A stretch of DNA of 64,000 bases from Cycas panzhihuaensis (Eukaryota; Cycadophyta). The position numbers and the translations under genes were made by a program. The notes beneath the pieces were generated by a model. The model was not told the origin of the DNA and ran no database searches. It worked only from the letters and a program-made list of their open reading frames with translations. Where the stretch lies: NCBI GenBank assembly GCA_023213395.1, contig CM041465.1, positions 199,523,741-199,587,740 on the forward strand, in the 5' to 3' direction. Positions 1-13,147 of this stretch are shown here, piece after piece (position 1 is the first letter of the stretch; each line of letters starts with the position of its first letter).

Positions 1-1898
1 CTCAAAATTTAACTCAATTGAATTCTAAGTTGTAGAGCTCTAAATCTACTTTTTGATGGTCTAGATGATTCATAAAACAAATATATGGTTGTAGAGATAT
101 TGCAAAATAACACAGGTATATCTTTATGCCAAAAAATAAGTGAAGATGGAGTTAAACCCTTTTTGAAATTGGTCCCCGGTCACCTGTAAGCTGCATGTGA
201 CCACCTACTAATAATACTAGGGGGCTTATGGATCCAAAAATTTATCAAAGGCTACTAAATGAATTTTTATTATGTAAAAAGAGTCAAATATAGTTTAATC
301 TTCTTTAGAGTCCACCCTTTTAAGCCAAAAGAGGGTTATATGGTGACTTAATGCAACTAGATTTGGGGGTTAAAGGCATAGATTTCAACCAAAAATTAAA
401 TTTAACTTAATTTAAATGTCTAAAGTTGAATCATAGTGAAAAATTAAAAGTTTTTTGATGAAAAAAGTTTACTGTAAAGTTACATGACCAACATGTGAAG
501 AGGCAACCTAAGGAGAGGTGCATAGCCCTAATGAGGGATCAAACAACATCAGAATGAAATGAAATTTTTAGAGGAAGGGATGAAATGAAGAGAGGGACCC
601 AATAGAAGTTGAATTTTTGAAGAAAGAGCTCATATGGAGGAGAATAGAGTCGCTGAAGTCTAAGGGTCTACATGGGTTCAACTGAGTGAAATTGAGCTTA
701 AAACTGCCTAAAATCACCTTAAGACTCTTCTAACAGACTGTATAAGTGGGTGTGGGGCTACCAAAAAGATAGATAATACTCTAACAAAGAAAAACAACCC
801 ACTTTATGGTTGAAATGAATGAAAAATATGGTTTTTCATCCGTTTTCCTTTAACAACTTGGAGCCAAACCATGTATGAGATTAAATGAGTGTATAAACTA
901 CTGCATGAGGTTGTAAATGATTGGAACTAGCTTCTCTTTACTCTAAGGCTATAGAATATTTAAATTTTTGATAAGAACTTAAAGGAAAATGAGCAAAAAA
1001 ATGTCAAAACATTAAAATAACTTCAAAAATGACATTAAATTAGGTACATATGGATGTGATACTATGTTAAGAATGTCAAAATCTTTAATACATTTACACT
1101 AATGTATAAACTAGCTGCAATAATCAAAGAAGCATGTAAAATAAACAAAACAAAGTGACTAGTAATGTTATAGGTGAATTCATCATACCGTAAGGCTCTC
1201 TTTCAGGAAAAGCTTATGTATTAACATCAGAACAATATAATATATTATGGTGTGAGGCATAATATATAACCATCCACCACTATTACATAACATTTTGATA
1301 GGTGGACTTAACGGCATAAGAGGTAGGCCTAACCTCGATATTAAATATTATTAAATTACATCTAGGGTCTTTAATATAACATATACATTGAATCATAAAG
1401 ATACAAGGAATGAAGGTGCTATTAGATAGTTTTAATACAAATAACATCTATTTATTCTACTAAAACTAATGACAACCACCTTCACACTCATAGTCAAAAA
1501 ATTCATCCAAGGTTACTACTATAATAACCTTCTTAAAAAATCCTCAATAAGAATTCTTTGCTAAAGGCCCTATCCAGTCCCCTTCTATACACACTACCTC
1601 ACCATTGATTTGCTCTTCATATCATAGGCTCCATATGCCCCTGACTAAGCCCATAATTCAACAATGATCATCATCATCCCTAATGAAAGGATTCCTTTGT
1701 GGTCCTTAATATACCTTTATTAGTTCTTGGTTTGATAACATTCTGAGTGTTTAACCCGAGGTTCTCTTGATCAAATCTCAAATGGGACTAAGTTCTATAT
1801 TCGATATCTTTGGTAATTTCTTATAATAAAATTTACTTGAAAGGTAGTCCACTTATAGATTTTTTGCCATTCTTTTTGTCCATCTTCCTATTATCTAT
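1..1898. other. AT-rich region without a supported gene
   Basis: I see no convincing coding region. The first 500 bases resemble, loosely and by eye, the untranslated leader style of the gag-only elements further along (short AT-rich phrases mixed with a few GC-richer ones), in minus orientation. I could not place an LTR, PBS or polypurine tract here, so the segment is left unassigned. Confidence 0.5.
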
Positions 1899-2216
1899 TT
1901 AGGCTTTGGTTACAAGTGTTATTATAATGCCACCCCTTGCCATAAGTGGCAATGCCCTTTTAGTAATAGAATCATATTTTACACCAATACATTCTTTTAG
2001 CACCTCAATATTTTTACGAATATGAAGATTTTGAGCTTTTGGTACAACTTCTTTCACTTGAGTCTTACATCCTACATCTACATCTAACTTGGTCATTAGG
2101 AAGATAATTATATCAAACACAAGATTGGTTTTGAAGCTTACCTTTGGAATTAGTGAAACTCCACTTGGTGATATACCAAATGTGCAATACCTACCATGAT
2201 TCTTAGGAGGTGGCAC
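1899..2216 (-). other. unrecognised 105-codon open reading frame
   Basis: An uninterrupted minus-strand frame of 105 codons starting with MPPPKNHGRYC. I recognise no domain in it. It contains no reverse transcriptase, protease, integrase or zinc-knuckle motif, and the reading frame after its stop quickly degenerates. In an AT-rich, repeat-dominated setting it may be a chance frame or a fragment of a decayed element. Its only support is its length. Confidence 0.15.
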
Positions 2217-4035
2217 TTCACCTAAATATTTATCTAAAATACTATTCTTGATCTAATGATCAATGTTAGAGGGAGAAACTTTGCCTACCTAATCTTGATC
2301 CTCACACTTGTCAACCCAAGCCCCACTTGACATAACAACTTTTCCATGTTGTTCACTAATCTTTTTGAGCATATCTAAACTATACTCTATAATAAGGTCT
2401 TCCTTAGCATCATCCTTATCATAGGATAAACTTTATAACTGATTACTAAAAATTAACTTATATTCTCCTTGACTCTTAGCATGACCATATCTTGATCAAC
2501 CTTTATATTACACTACAATAAACTCTTTATCGATCACCTAATTTGAAGTTGGGTTGAATATGATATTCATCTATAGGTATCCACAGATAAAATGCTCGTA
2601 CTGATGAAAAAATTAACATTTAAAAGGAACCTACTTATAATTGATGTCCTACATCCACAAACAATTTTCCATGATGATTGTTATCTAATCTAGTAGGCCC
2701 TATGTAATATCCATCTCAATATATATTTAGGAAAAGGATGTAATCCTCTAGGATGATGTGGCTTCCACTACCTTAAGAAAGCACCTCGAGGATTATCCAA
2801 TAACTTCAAAATACTATAATGGAAAGAAGGGGAGTTCAACCCAGATCAAAATGGAACTAGGAATTTCTTATTGTAGATTAGAAGTTTTCTCCTAAAATCT
2901 TATGAACAACCCACTTCAAGCCATAAAATAGGGACCCTTATCAAATATCATATCCTTATAACTAGCACTTTTAATGATGATTATAAAGGAACTATGACCA
3001 ATACTATAGATATCAAGTTCTTGAGAAATTAACATAACCTAATTAGAACAAATCCATGCATATAAGCCTATGGGTGATGATCATAAACTGTAGAAATGAT
3101 ACACATGAATATAATCATTTAAAGAAGTAAATTCACTAGAGAGAATTTGAATTAAACTAAAGTTAGGGTTTGATCCCCTTATGTTTTATATATACACCCT
3201 ATTTAGGGGCCTGATTATCCTTCCTCTACTAAGAAAAGTCTACATTAAGAGGCCTCATTTGATGTGGAGACTCACTTTCAATCCTCTCAACTATTGATGC
3301 CTTTACTCTAGAAGATTAAGAGGGTTTCAAGCTTTCACATTGAAACAACCTTTATGGAAGAAAAATATGAGATGAGACATGATATTAGATGTGGAATTAC
3401 TGTCCCTTACCTGTAAATAAATAATATAAACCTTAACCTTTTTATCAATTGATATTTAATGGCCTTTTATTTTTTATTTTAGTAGAATTCATTAAAAAAT
3501 TTATAAGTTTAAATTTAAATTAAATTATATTTTATAGTTTATTCACATCTTCTAAAGCCCTCTTTTGACTTAGCCCCTTGGTTATATGAAGAACAAATAT
3601 GACCAATAATTAAAGCTCAAAGGGGTTAAGCCCTTACTTGTTTAACCCTCTTTTTAGCCATAACTTTAGCATGGAGAGTCATATTTTAGATCTGAAAGAT
3701 GTGATGGAATCATAACTCAAGACCCTTTAAAATGACAGGTCACATGAATCAATTTAGAACTAATTTACTATAAAAAATTAAACTCAAAGTCAAGATAATA
3801 TTGGGTATTATTAACCCATGACATTATTAAATTAATATAAATCAATATGGTTATCCTTTTAATATGTACTAAGGGGTTATAGTATGCATAATTATTCATT
3901 ATAATGAGTTATTATTTGATTAAGTAGCTCTTGAAATGTTAACGGATAACCAAATTGTGATATGTACTATATATATGTATTGGTTTGGTATAATACAATT
4001 AGAAGTGATCATTTCCAAGATGTATATTATGTTAT

Positions 4036-4036
<1 letters not shown>
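2217..4036. other. unassigned AT-rich region
   Basis: No coding region is supported. The stretch at about 3640-3800 shares phrasing with the leader of the gag-only element at 21871-27562 (a 'cataact' motif, then an 'attttagat' motif, then repeated calls of 'gactaat/gaact'). I could not confirm homology by eye. Confidence 0.4.

Positions 4037-4086
<50 letters not shown>
4037..4086. repeat. (CA)25 microsatellite
   Basis: An uninterrupted run of 25 CA dinucleotides, followed by an imperfect CATACACATATA tail. It lies about 100 bases upstream of a PBS-like site, so it may sit inside a decayed LTR. Confidence 0.98.
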
Positions 4087-4091
<5 letters not shown>

Positions 4092-4182
4092 ATATAATTT
4101 CATTTATTATTCACTCATATATCTTTATTTTATAGTCTTGTTAGATCTTAGACCTATGTATGGGCATTTAGTTTCTTACGAG

Positions 4183-4194
4183 TGGTATCAGAGT
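4183..4194 (+). promoter_or_regulatory. PBS-like site (initiator tRNA-Met type), isolated
   Basis: The 12 bases match TGGTATCAGAGC at 11 positions; the last base is T instead of C. In plant LTR retrotransposons this sequence directly follows the 5' LTR and binds the 3' end of initiator tRNA-Met to prime minus-strand DNA synthesis. If it is real, an LTR should end just upstream, near 4180, and the element would run to the right. I found neither a partner LTR nor recognisable gag on the plus strand nearby, so this is a suspected relic only. Confidence 0.35.
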
Positions 4195-7100
4195 ATGTTT
4201 TATTTTAAAGTAGTATTAGAGCTAGGGCTTTAGTTCTATGGTGAGCTTATCAAAGGATTAGGCTGTAAGACTATGAGCATGTCCACCTATTAAGATTTTA
4301 TTCGTAATTTATTTTAAGTATGCCTATTTGTGACTAATAAGGGGGGTAGCCTATTTATTTAGAAGGTGAATTTCTACTATAGATTTTAGATAATTTTGAG
4401 CTGCAACTATGCAAGGTACTTAGAAGCATGTTGGGGTCATGAGCCTAAAGTATGTTGGTACCTATGCAATATAAATCTAATCAGGAGTGTAGGTGTTGTG
4501 GTTATCTTAAATCCTATAAAAGTTTATTGCATGTTTAATTCATTATTAAACTAGTTATTTACGTATTTTACCATTATATATGGATGTGTTCAACGTGAGT
4601 CCAAGAGCAAGGCTTCATATACAATGTTGATCACCTTGTGAAGATAATGCTATGGTAGATTAGCCATGGTTTTACTCTTTATTAAGAAGTAGTACCATGA
4701 TTAAAGAGTTTTTTATAGTGTATTGAGGATAGTAGATAATTTGTTAGCCCATATAAAAAAAATTTACAAATTTGGGGCTTAGTGTGAATCTTGCTAATAT
4801 GTTGAGAACCTGTACATAAAAAGGAATGGTTGGCTAACTATAAATATGCAACAAGAAGTAGGTTGTTAGGGTTTTTTAGATGTGTCATCCCATTCGTAAT
4901 TTGAAAGATTTAGTAGTTTTTGTTTGATGAAAAGAGTTATTATTTATCCTTTTTGTTTCTAATCTCTAATAAATAAGAGGGTTTGAAGGGTTTTAGAAGT
5001 AGGCCTGGAATGAAAACTTTTGAGAAAATGCTTATTCTTGAGTATTAAATATTAAATCAAGTGATTGAAGGTAGATATGATGAAAATTTATCTCTTAGCA
5101 ACTTTGTTTTTAAGTTGGGAACTTTGTCAAGTCCCTTGGAAGGTCCTATAGGATGCTTTAAATTGATCAAAGGCCAACTCGAAAAGGGTACTTCTTATTT
5201 TTTAAACTTTTTTAGTGAAAGTGTACCTTATTAGAATTAATTCTCATGTCAGGATGAAATGATATATAGACAAATTAATGTGTGAGCCATCAAGGATGAT
5301 GATATATTTCATAGGAATTACTAAAGTCCTAAATGGACTTGTAACATGTGTTATGGGAGTTATTAGCATCCTAAATAGGGTTATGGCAAGTTATAATCCA
5401 TTACAGATTCTTTCATTGACTATTAATGAGTCAAAATGTATATTAAGGTGTACCATATGGCTATTGAAACATAGAAGAGGCCATTCTAAATGAATGGAAT
5501 TCAAAGGTTATAGGTAGACAAATTCTACTTGGTATCTCTCTTATCTTTATGATAAATTCATGTGTTTAATAGTTCCATATTTGATCCTAATCTCACATTT
5601 GGTATTGGAGTGGGTTATTGTTACAAGTTGCTAATTAATTCATTAACCAATGATGTATGGAGCAAGTATGATTTTGTTAATGAGTTTATACGTGAATTTA
5701 GTTTTGTTTTGCATTAGTTATATTGTGAAATTATGACAAGATAAATTGTTATTATAGAGATATTTAGGGCATTAAAAGGTAGATGGTACTTTGAAAAAAT
5801 CTCAAAACTTCATCCTTATTTTCTTCTTATTATAAGAAATCAACTGTGGAGAGATAAACTTATTAGTATTATCATTACCTCTGCATAGTATGTTAAAGTA
5901 TAATATGTCCATGATTGTTCTTGTGATCTAGTAGTTCTAATAGAGGTGGCGTGAAAGTATCTATGTAGTGTTTGGATGTATTATTTCATTGTAGTTGTTT
6001 GAGAAACTCATGTAAGTATGGGAGTCTGTGTATTTTGATATTGATACAAAATATTCAGCTTGGAAGGTGGTATACTTGAATGCGTACAAATTGAGTAAAG
6101 CACCATCCTTTGAATTTATGGTATAACAACCATGTAAGTAAAATACGTTTGGCTTTAGTACATCTAAAGAGTAATTTGAGGACATTCCTATTACAATTTT
6201 TGTCTGTTAGGGGAGAAACCCATATCAATTTTCCTACAAGTATTGGAGTGGCAATATCTGTACACTCTCACCAAAATTGTCCATATATTTAAGGCATTCT
6301 GCTAGGTTTTGTTTTTATGGTCAAATGTCTTTCATTGTCATTATTTGGAACTCTAAGGACAAACTTCACAACAATAGGTTTTATATGAGAAATCATGACA
6401 GTGCCTAAATAACCAAGCTTGGAGATGTTATAGGTCCAAAAATTATTTTCATAGCTATTCAAAAGACACTACTTAATCTTCTCCACTTCTTTCTCCTATA
6501 ACTTGATCTCTTTTAAACACAAGACACTAAAGTTCTCCTTCTTAATAAGCCCCACTATTGAGTTCTCCTCATGTCTCAATAAATCTCTCAAACTATTCAT
6601 ATGCCACGAAGTTTTAGACTTAGTTGTAGGGTGCTCAGATTAGTTAGGAGCATCTAAAATAGTCATGGAGGTGGAGACTAGTAAGAAACAATAGATGTAT
6701 TTGGCAAATAGACTTGTTGTTTCCATTGAGCTTCAAGTTTAAATCTTATTAAATTTTGCATAGTGGATTAACACTTTTGTCTAGGCTAGCCCTAACTACC
6801 TCTTATTAAGCGATCTTGGTTACGACATTCTCCCCCCATAAATAAATCTTATTGATTATCCTTGCTTCTTATTTTGGTTCACTTATATGTACTACCATCA
6901 CATGAAGGAGGATGATTCATAGCTAAACGAAGAACTAACATGAGTCAAATAAACTTGGAATTCAATCGATGTGGGTGTCATATAGAGATAAAATTTTCCA
7001 TAATAGACTTAGGTTAAATTTATTTTTATTCTTTGTACTTTTATGTTTTACATTAAATTATTTCTAATTTTATTTTGAGATTTGGAGTGCTGCGCCCCCC

Positions 7101-7639
7101 CCACCCCCCAACATACCTTGAGTTAGCCCAAAGTCACATAGACTGAAAAGGGGCTATTTTTTTTTAGTCAATGGAGGGTAATTCGCCAAAACATAAAATA
7201 CCTTCTTAATATAATTTTTTATGTTCTTTAAATCTAGCATGGTCATATGGGAAATTTTTAGCTCCTTGCATGGTGTTTGATGACTTAATGAGATATGTTA
7301 GCACTCTACATCATGTCTAAGTGATCTATTATTAATTATGGTTAATAAAATAAAAATGTGCTATCATATGACTATTTAATGCTCATTGGTTCTTTTTATT
7401 TTTTGGCTATTTTATTATATTTTACATTAAATATAGGTAGAAGATGCTTATTTTTTGGCTCCATTTAGCTACTTTAAACTTCCTATCTATTACATGTCAG
7501 TCAACAATATGACAAGAAATCTAGTTATGTGTGGTACATTGATTCAGGTCCCTCTTGGTAATCCTCCCATCAAGGTCATGGCCATTATGTATTTGTTGGT
7601 TAAGATCAATGGTACCACAGTGTGTTTCGTTAAGAGATG
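4195..7639. other. unassigned region
   Basis: Several short frames occur (for example 5278-5493, 7455-7640), but none has a recognisable domain and they do not line up into one element. The stretch is AT-rich with a short C-rich run at 7086-7109. It may hold the decayed body of an element starting at 4183, or more of gypsy A, whose pol should lie to the left of 7640 on the minus strand but is not recognisable. Confidence 0.4.
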
Positions 7640-8432
7640 AATGTGCATTCTCTATGAATTCTACTTTGACTGCTTTAGACATAGTTATGGCCCATCTTAA
7701 AAGTATTTAGTAAGGATGTTTTTAGATATATCTAAATATATTCTTTGAGTCCATCTATATAGATTTCGACTAAGGTTGGTTGATTTGGTTGCATACTAAC
7801 CCTATTATGAAGAACTTGGAACTCATTTATAAAAGCTTCTATTATTGAGGATTGTCTCAATCAAGTGAGTTGTCTAAAGAATGTTTGGTGCCATATGTCC
7901 TCATATTACCCAAAGAGGCTTTTAAAAGACTGATCTCAAGATTGGTTCATAGGGTACTCCTTCTACCACCACCAAATCCAATGATGAACCTATCCATCTT
8001 AATGGATAGATGCGAACGTGAGTTATTTGTTGATGAACATAGAATGAAATCAGAAATATGATTCTAGTTTGCTAATCCAACTTCTAAAAATGCCCTTGTT
8101 TAGATTTAGATCAAAGATGGAAATGTTAATCTTGTGATGGAAGGGTTGTTTTCATTGATTATTTTAGAATGGAGGAGGTGGTGGTGCTTACTACTAGTTG
8201 GATAACCCTACATGATTTGAGGTGTTACTTTGGTTAACTATTTATTGGATTAGCTTTAAAAAGTTTGTAAGGTCAATTTTGATACTTGCAAAATCACTTT
8301 TAATGGTTATAAATTCTTTTTGATTTTAGCTATTATTATTAGTATTCTCTTCTTTTATAATGGTGAACTCCTCCTTGATATATATGAGATTGTTTTCAAG
8401 CATTTAGATTTGGTAGCCTTAATAGGTGCCAT
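7640..8432 (-). pseudogene. gag: gypsy A: chromovirus-type gag relic
   Basis: The minus strand encodes a decayed Ty3/gypsy capsid protein. Reading leftward from an ATG at 8432 (MAPIKATK), it has the landmarks of the gag of the complete element at 36611-43047 in the same order: a 'W-I-x-K-L-E-S-Y-F' motif, the tryptophan-rich 'H-H-W-I-W-W' stretch, a 'Y-E-D' motif followed by 'Q-x-F-F-x-Q-L-T', then 'I-E-A-F-I-x-x-F' and 'V-E-I-Y-I-D-G-L'. Many stops interrupt it. The zinc knuckle and all of pol are missing or unrecognisable to the left. Gag would form the particle in which reverse transcription occurs, but this copy cannot make it. Confidence 0.75.
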
Positions 8433-9728
8433 TGATGATTATTGTCACAAGATGTCATAAGAAAATGGGATTATTCAAATTGGGATGAGATAGGAGAAAA
8501 GGATTACACAAAGCAAGATTAAGAAGAAAGAATAAAGCAATGAAGTAGGGATAGATAGGAGGAAAGGGATTTAAAGAGGTTGGGAGTTAAGTGAGGGAAT
8601 GATAAGAGAGGGAGGGAGGGGGGCAGGGTGTTTATAGCCTATTGATCTCAAAAGTATAATGGATTCACCTAACCTACCAAAACAAGTATAAGAAGCTTGT
8701 CAAGATGGCTTAGGTGGTATTTAAGTAAAATTTTTAGGTAGTGTGGTCCATGAGGTGCTTATATATCATTGTACTAAAACATTTTGAGCTAAAACTACCC
8801 TAATAAAAAATAATCAATATGATGTGCTAATCAAAATATGATGTATAAGTCACTAAGGGTATTTTTAGGCTATGGACTTAAGGAAAAGAAACCTTGAGTC
8901 TAACTATATTGATTATGTCTAAATCTATAAAGTACTTTAAAATTAAAATTCCCTATAGACTAGGAGATGTTTGTTTTTTTTTTTTTTGGGTAGTAACAAG
9001 ATATTCTACCAACCACTAGATAAGGTGTGCTTGGTTTTGTAGGCATGTCAATAAACTTCTTATGTAGAAGTTTGAGACAAGTAGTTTTATAGTACTAAAT
9101 ACTAGCCACTACATTATTGGACTTCAATGACTAACATGTCACCTATACTAGTAAGGATTCAACACCTAAAGGGGTCCTTTTATATACCTAAAGACACATA
9201 AAGGTGTAATTTAATAGCTAAGTTATATTTAAGGCTTTGTTTAGGAGTGTTATCTCCAATCCTTTACACAAGGGGTAGAAAAACCATAATACGCTTAGCT
9301 AGAATGGTAGATCCTTATGTTTTTTATAAACCCTAGTATACGGTCTCTACCTAACTACTTTAGGTAGCCACCATATAGAGTTATCTACCAAAAAATAAGA
9401 AGTAAGAAGGTAAAAGTTAGCTAGTAAGTAGATTTATTTACCCTTAAAATAATGACATAAGTACTGTAATTAAAATAAAACTAAACTGAATTAAATCAAA
9501 TTCAAAAGGAAAGGTGATAAGTATTACCAAGGGAAAAAAAGATTTCCCTTCTTCTTTATGACTCCTGAATGTCGCTAGTTCTGTTCCTCAATCTCCTTGT
9601 GGAGTGAGTACTAAGAGAAGGTCTTTCCTCGATCTCTACTTATGTAGAGAGAGTATTTAATCTAGATAGGAAAAAATAAATTCCCTAATTTTTGCCTATC
9701 ACGTATCTCTCCTTGGTCATATTATCAA
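8433..9728 (-). other. gypsy A: 5' leader
   Basis: This stretch lies between gag and the PBS. It matches the leader of element D (41479-42692) along its length, including the segment with 'ccttt(a)caca/cgca-aggggcagaaaaaccat' at about 9262-9295 and the repeated 'aaggtctttcctc-atctctac' near 9620. The length of about 1.3 kb agrees with the other family members. Confidence 0.8.
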
Positions 9729-9740
9729 GCTCTGATACCA
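9729..9740 (-). promoter_or_regulatory. gypsy A: primer-binding site
   Basis: On the minus strand this is an exact TGGTATCAGAGC, complementary to the 3' end of initiator tRNA-Met. A two-base spacer separates it from the LTR that starts at 9743. Orientation and position agree with the minus-strand gag to its left. Confidence 0.9.
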
Positions 9741-9742
9741 TT

Positions 9743-9996
9743 TGATATGGTTCATCTCAATATTTCTTTACACTTAAATAGAAAATAAAACATAGAAAAA
9801 GAGCACAAATAAATGCTAAAAGATTGCACCAAAGGGTGATAGTAATTTTACATTATAGACTAATCTTCTTTTACATCCATAGGGCCTTAAATAAGCAAAT
9901 TGGCAAGTTAGCAAATGAATCTCATTGGAGAGATATTCAACCTTTATTTCTATTAGTGGTTCTAAGTGGCCCACACACATATTTTAATGGTCAACA
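9743..9996 (-). mobile_element. gypsy A: 5' LTR (outer end uncertain)
   Basis: The left end is fixed by the adjacent PBS: on the minus strand the LTR ends ...CATATCA. The right end is placed at a CAACA (TGTTG on the minus strand), giving 254 bp. No second LTR was found to confirm it. A TATA-like 'cttatttaagg' lies inside on the minus strand. The sequence is clearly diverged from the 341-bp LTR of element D although the leaders match. Confidence 0.5.
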
Positions 9997-10239
9997 TTAA
10001 CATCTACTTCTTATTGAGAAGGAGTACACTCATAAGAGTTCTACCAACCATTAGTAGCTATGTAATAGATTACCAAATAAAGGGAAGGAAATCCTATGCA
10101 ATAAGTAAATCTATAAAAACAAGTGGCCAAGTAGATAGAGGCAAATGAAGCAGAAGTGACTAATTTTAAAATTAACATTTTCAGGGATTTACTCAGAGGA
10201 AAGAAGGTGGATTGCATATTTTCTTTTTACTCGAGTAAT

Positions 10240-10721
10240 TCTTATTTATAATAGCTTAATTATGCCCAGAAACCTCTACTCCATGCTACTTTATGTAGCT
10301 AAGGGAGAAAAGTTTAATTGGGCTAACTTCATATCCAAGTAGTTCTAGAAAAATCTAGAAAGCGTGAAGAACATAGGTTAGTCAGTGATGTTCTTTCAAC
10401 CAACATTACTCTAAGGTCTTCTCTTTTCCTAATGTCTAGGTGTTTAGCTGCCTACTCTTATAAAATGATAAATGCAACTGGAAAAATAGATTGAGGTTTT
10501 TAATAAGGATAACTCATAAGATTCCTAGTTGTTGGTTCAGGCATAAGAACAAGTTAAGAACTAGCTTCAACAACAATGGTAAAAAGTAGTTCAAAAGCCA
10601 TCTTTAGGTAGAACAATAATTAATAAGAAAGAAGAAGAACTGTGAGAAGAGGCAACCTCGTAGCTAAGAACTCGAACGCAAATGAAGGAAGAGGAAAGGA
10701 AAAAAGAAGAAGAGAGGAAAT
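10240..10721 (+). pseudogene. plus-strand coding relic, left half
   Basis: A decayed frame with recognisable protein character. It begins with a stretch containing L-Y-V-A-K-G-E-K-F-N-W-A-N-F-I, similar in style to the 'plant transposon protein' segment in gag-like proteins of some plant retrotransposons. It then runs into a glutamine/lysine/glutamate-rich coiled coil (M-K-E-E-E-R-K-K-E-E-E-R-K). It is cut at 10721 by the copia insertion and resumes at 20474. Stops are frequent. I infer a gag-like product and cannot name the family. Confidence 0.5.
10717..10721. repeat. TSD GAAAT, left copy (copia)
   Basis: Five bases identical to 20469-20473 on the other side of the copia element. This is the target duplication expected of LTR retrotransposon integration. 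Confidence 0.95.
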
Positions 10722-11032
10722 TGAAGAAAGGATGGATCTAGGGAACAAATCACTCACATGCATATAATAGCAATGGAGAATAAAAAAGAGATGAAACAAG
10801 ATATGAGAGCAAGCTTGGAGGTGAGAATAAATAATGACTCCCTCATTGAGATTTTACCTTTTATTATTAAGGGTGAGTATTAGGGTTAGAATTTTTCCAT
10901 CTAATGACATGAACCCAAAATTACATCTAAATGCACATAAAGTATATTTCATTAAAAGACTAATGATAACAATATATCTTAAGGTCACATAATTAATCTA
11001 TACAACTGACCTTGATATATTAACCTCTTTCA
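10722..11032 (-). mobile_element. copia 3' LTR
   Basis: 311 bp, TG...CA on either strand, aligned end to end with 20158-20468. It lies next to the PPT, as a 3' LTR should on the minus strand. Confidence 0.95.
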
Positions 11033-11045
11033 ATCTCCCCCTTAA
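11033..11045 (-). promoter_or_regulatory. copia polypurine tract
   Basis: On the minus strand TTAAGGGGGAGAT directly precedes the 3' LTR. This purine run resists RNase H and primes plus-strand DNA synthesis. Confidence 0.9.
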
Positions 11046-11577
11046 TGGTGGAAGGTCATTTTGAGAAAATCTATTCTATGATATTTTTATTTGAGCCTTA
11101 TTATTATATTAAAATTCTAAATGACACTTTTGTGGGAAAACCCTCATGGAAAATAAAAACCCGTAAACTTTCTAAGATCTATAGCCCCTTTTATAAATCA
11201 AAATAGCTAAGGTGGCTCTTTGATGTAGCTTGATAGCCAAGTAGCTTAAATATATAGCTAAATTTGTTAAGTCTCCATATACCATTTGGTCATCCCCTGT
11301 GCCCTTTCAGGTTTTCACAGGTTTTGATTTTCTAAAATTAGTACAACCTTTATCCTTCTATACCCACATGAGATTTTCACAAATAGGATAAAGTAAAGAA
11401 TTACTCTTATTCTTCCCTACCCACAAGGTGTTTTCACAAAAAGAATAGAGTATGATGATCCTGTTGCCATCTTCTTTGATTAGTTGAAGATGGATGCCCT
11501 AAGGCCGAGTTACCTTTAGAACTATTTAAACTTTATATTTTACAATGGTTTAGTAAAGATATCAACCACTTGATCTG

Positions 11578-12900
11578 TTATGGGGTAGCATTCCAGTTGA
11601 ATTGTGCCATTATGAATAAGTCTCTAATCCAGTGGACTTTTGCATTTATGTATTTGGTACGATTATAAAATATAGGATTTTTTACCATTTGGATTACTGA
11701 TTGATTAACCACAAGAAGGCTAGTAGGACTTGTTTGGGTGATATTTAATGTTTCCAATAATTTTCTAAGCCATATCACCTCCTTGCTAGTCTCAAAAGCA
11801 GTAATATATTCAACTTTAGCAATTGAATCAATAATTATTTTCTATCATCTAGATCTCCATGATATTGGTGTTGTTCCAAGAAACGTTACATACCTAGACG
11901 TAGATCTTCTTGTATCTTTATCTCCTGCAAGTCTAATTTTATGTATGCAGAAAGCTTGAAGTTTGAATTAGGTTCATACAATAGACCATATTTGTTGGTC
12001 ATCTTAAGGTATCTTAACACTCGCAATACTGCCTGCCAATAATTTTGCTTATGATTTGTCATGTAACGAAGAACAATATCGATAGAGTATGTAATATCTA
12101 GCCTTGTATTAGTAGTGTAGATGAGACTACCTATAATTTTCCTATAGAGTATTACATCTGCCTCCCTAGTATCACCATCAACTGAGAGTTTGGTATTAGG
12201 GCCCATAGGTAAAGCCACTAGTCAAGCATCTTCTAACTGAAATTTGGTTAGAAGATTGTTGATGTATTTTTCTTAGGAGATTTTTTTTTTTTATTCTTTT
12301 GTGTTACTATAATTCCCAAGTAATATTTCATCAAACTGAGGTAAGGCAATTCAAACATTTTTCCAAGGTCCTTTTTGAGCTGGCATATTGCTTGTTCACT
12401 GTTACTTGTTACTAGCATGTCATCTATAAAGATTATAAGATAAGTGACTTTGTCCTTTTAGTGCTTGATGAATAATATTGCATCAATATCTTAGTAGTTA
12501 CAAACCTCATATCCAAGTTGCCTCATTCTTTTAGACGACTTGGTAAACTAAGCATAAGGGACTTATTTAAGGCCATACAAAGACTTTCTAAGCCTACAAA
12601 CCTTGTGCTCTTGACCTTCGATCTCATGTCCTTCTCACTTAGCCATATAAATTTTTTCTTTAAGATCTCCATTGAGAAATGCGGTCTTAATATCAAGCTG
12701 GTGGATTTTCTAACCTTGTTGAGAAGTCAAGGCCATAAGAGTTCTAATTGTAGGCCACTTGGTTGTAGGTACAAAGACTTTAGTGTAGTCGATATCTTTC
12801 CTTTGTGTAAATCCTTTAGCTACCAACCTCTCCTTATATTTTTTAAGGGTGCCATCTGATCTATATTTTTTTTTGAACACCCATTTATTTTAAACTATCT
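11578..12900 (-). pseudogene. pol: copia reverse transcriptase and RNase H relic
   Basis: The minus strand reads through a textbook copia reverse transcriptase. It starts near N-K-W-V-F-K-K-K, followed by 'Y-K-E-R-L-V-A-K-G-F-T-Q', 'L-D-I-K-T-A-F-L-N-G-D-L', 'S-L-Y-G-L-K' and the active-site motif F-I-D-D-M-L with both aspartates kept. After the connection segment (Y-R-K-I-I-G-S-L-I-Y) comes RNase H, ending with 'W-L-R-K-L-L', 'N-Q-S-V-I-Q-M-V-K-N-P' and 'H-W-I-R-D'. Stops often replace glutamine or tryptophan codons expected in the family. The enzyme would copy element RNA into DNA in the particle. Function is certain from the motifs; the clade within copia is not determined. Confidence 0.92.
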
Positions 12901-13147
12901 TTTTACCAAGTGGTAGATTAACGAGATCTTATGTACCATTTTTTATAAGAGATTTTTATTATTCATTTATTACATTTCTCTAAACTATATGTTTTATAGC
13001 TTCCTAGTATGAGAGGGGCTCTTCATTAAGAGTAAGGTGTAGTTCAATAGGTTTAAGCTTAATATATAATGATTCCTGCATCCTTACTCTATGGGCACTT
13101 CGAGTACTAGTTTTGCCCACCTCATCTAGTTGTATGCCTTTATTGAA

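Noticed and set aside
5278-6292. Short frames at 5278-5493, 5961-6185 and 6110-6292
   Set aside because: No domain, no shared frame and no conserved neighbours; they are of a length expected by chance.
12518-12859. 113-codon plus-strand frame
   Set aside because: It is antisense to the well-supported copia reverse transcriptase.
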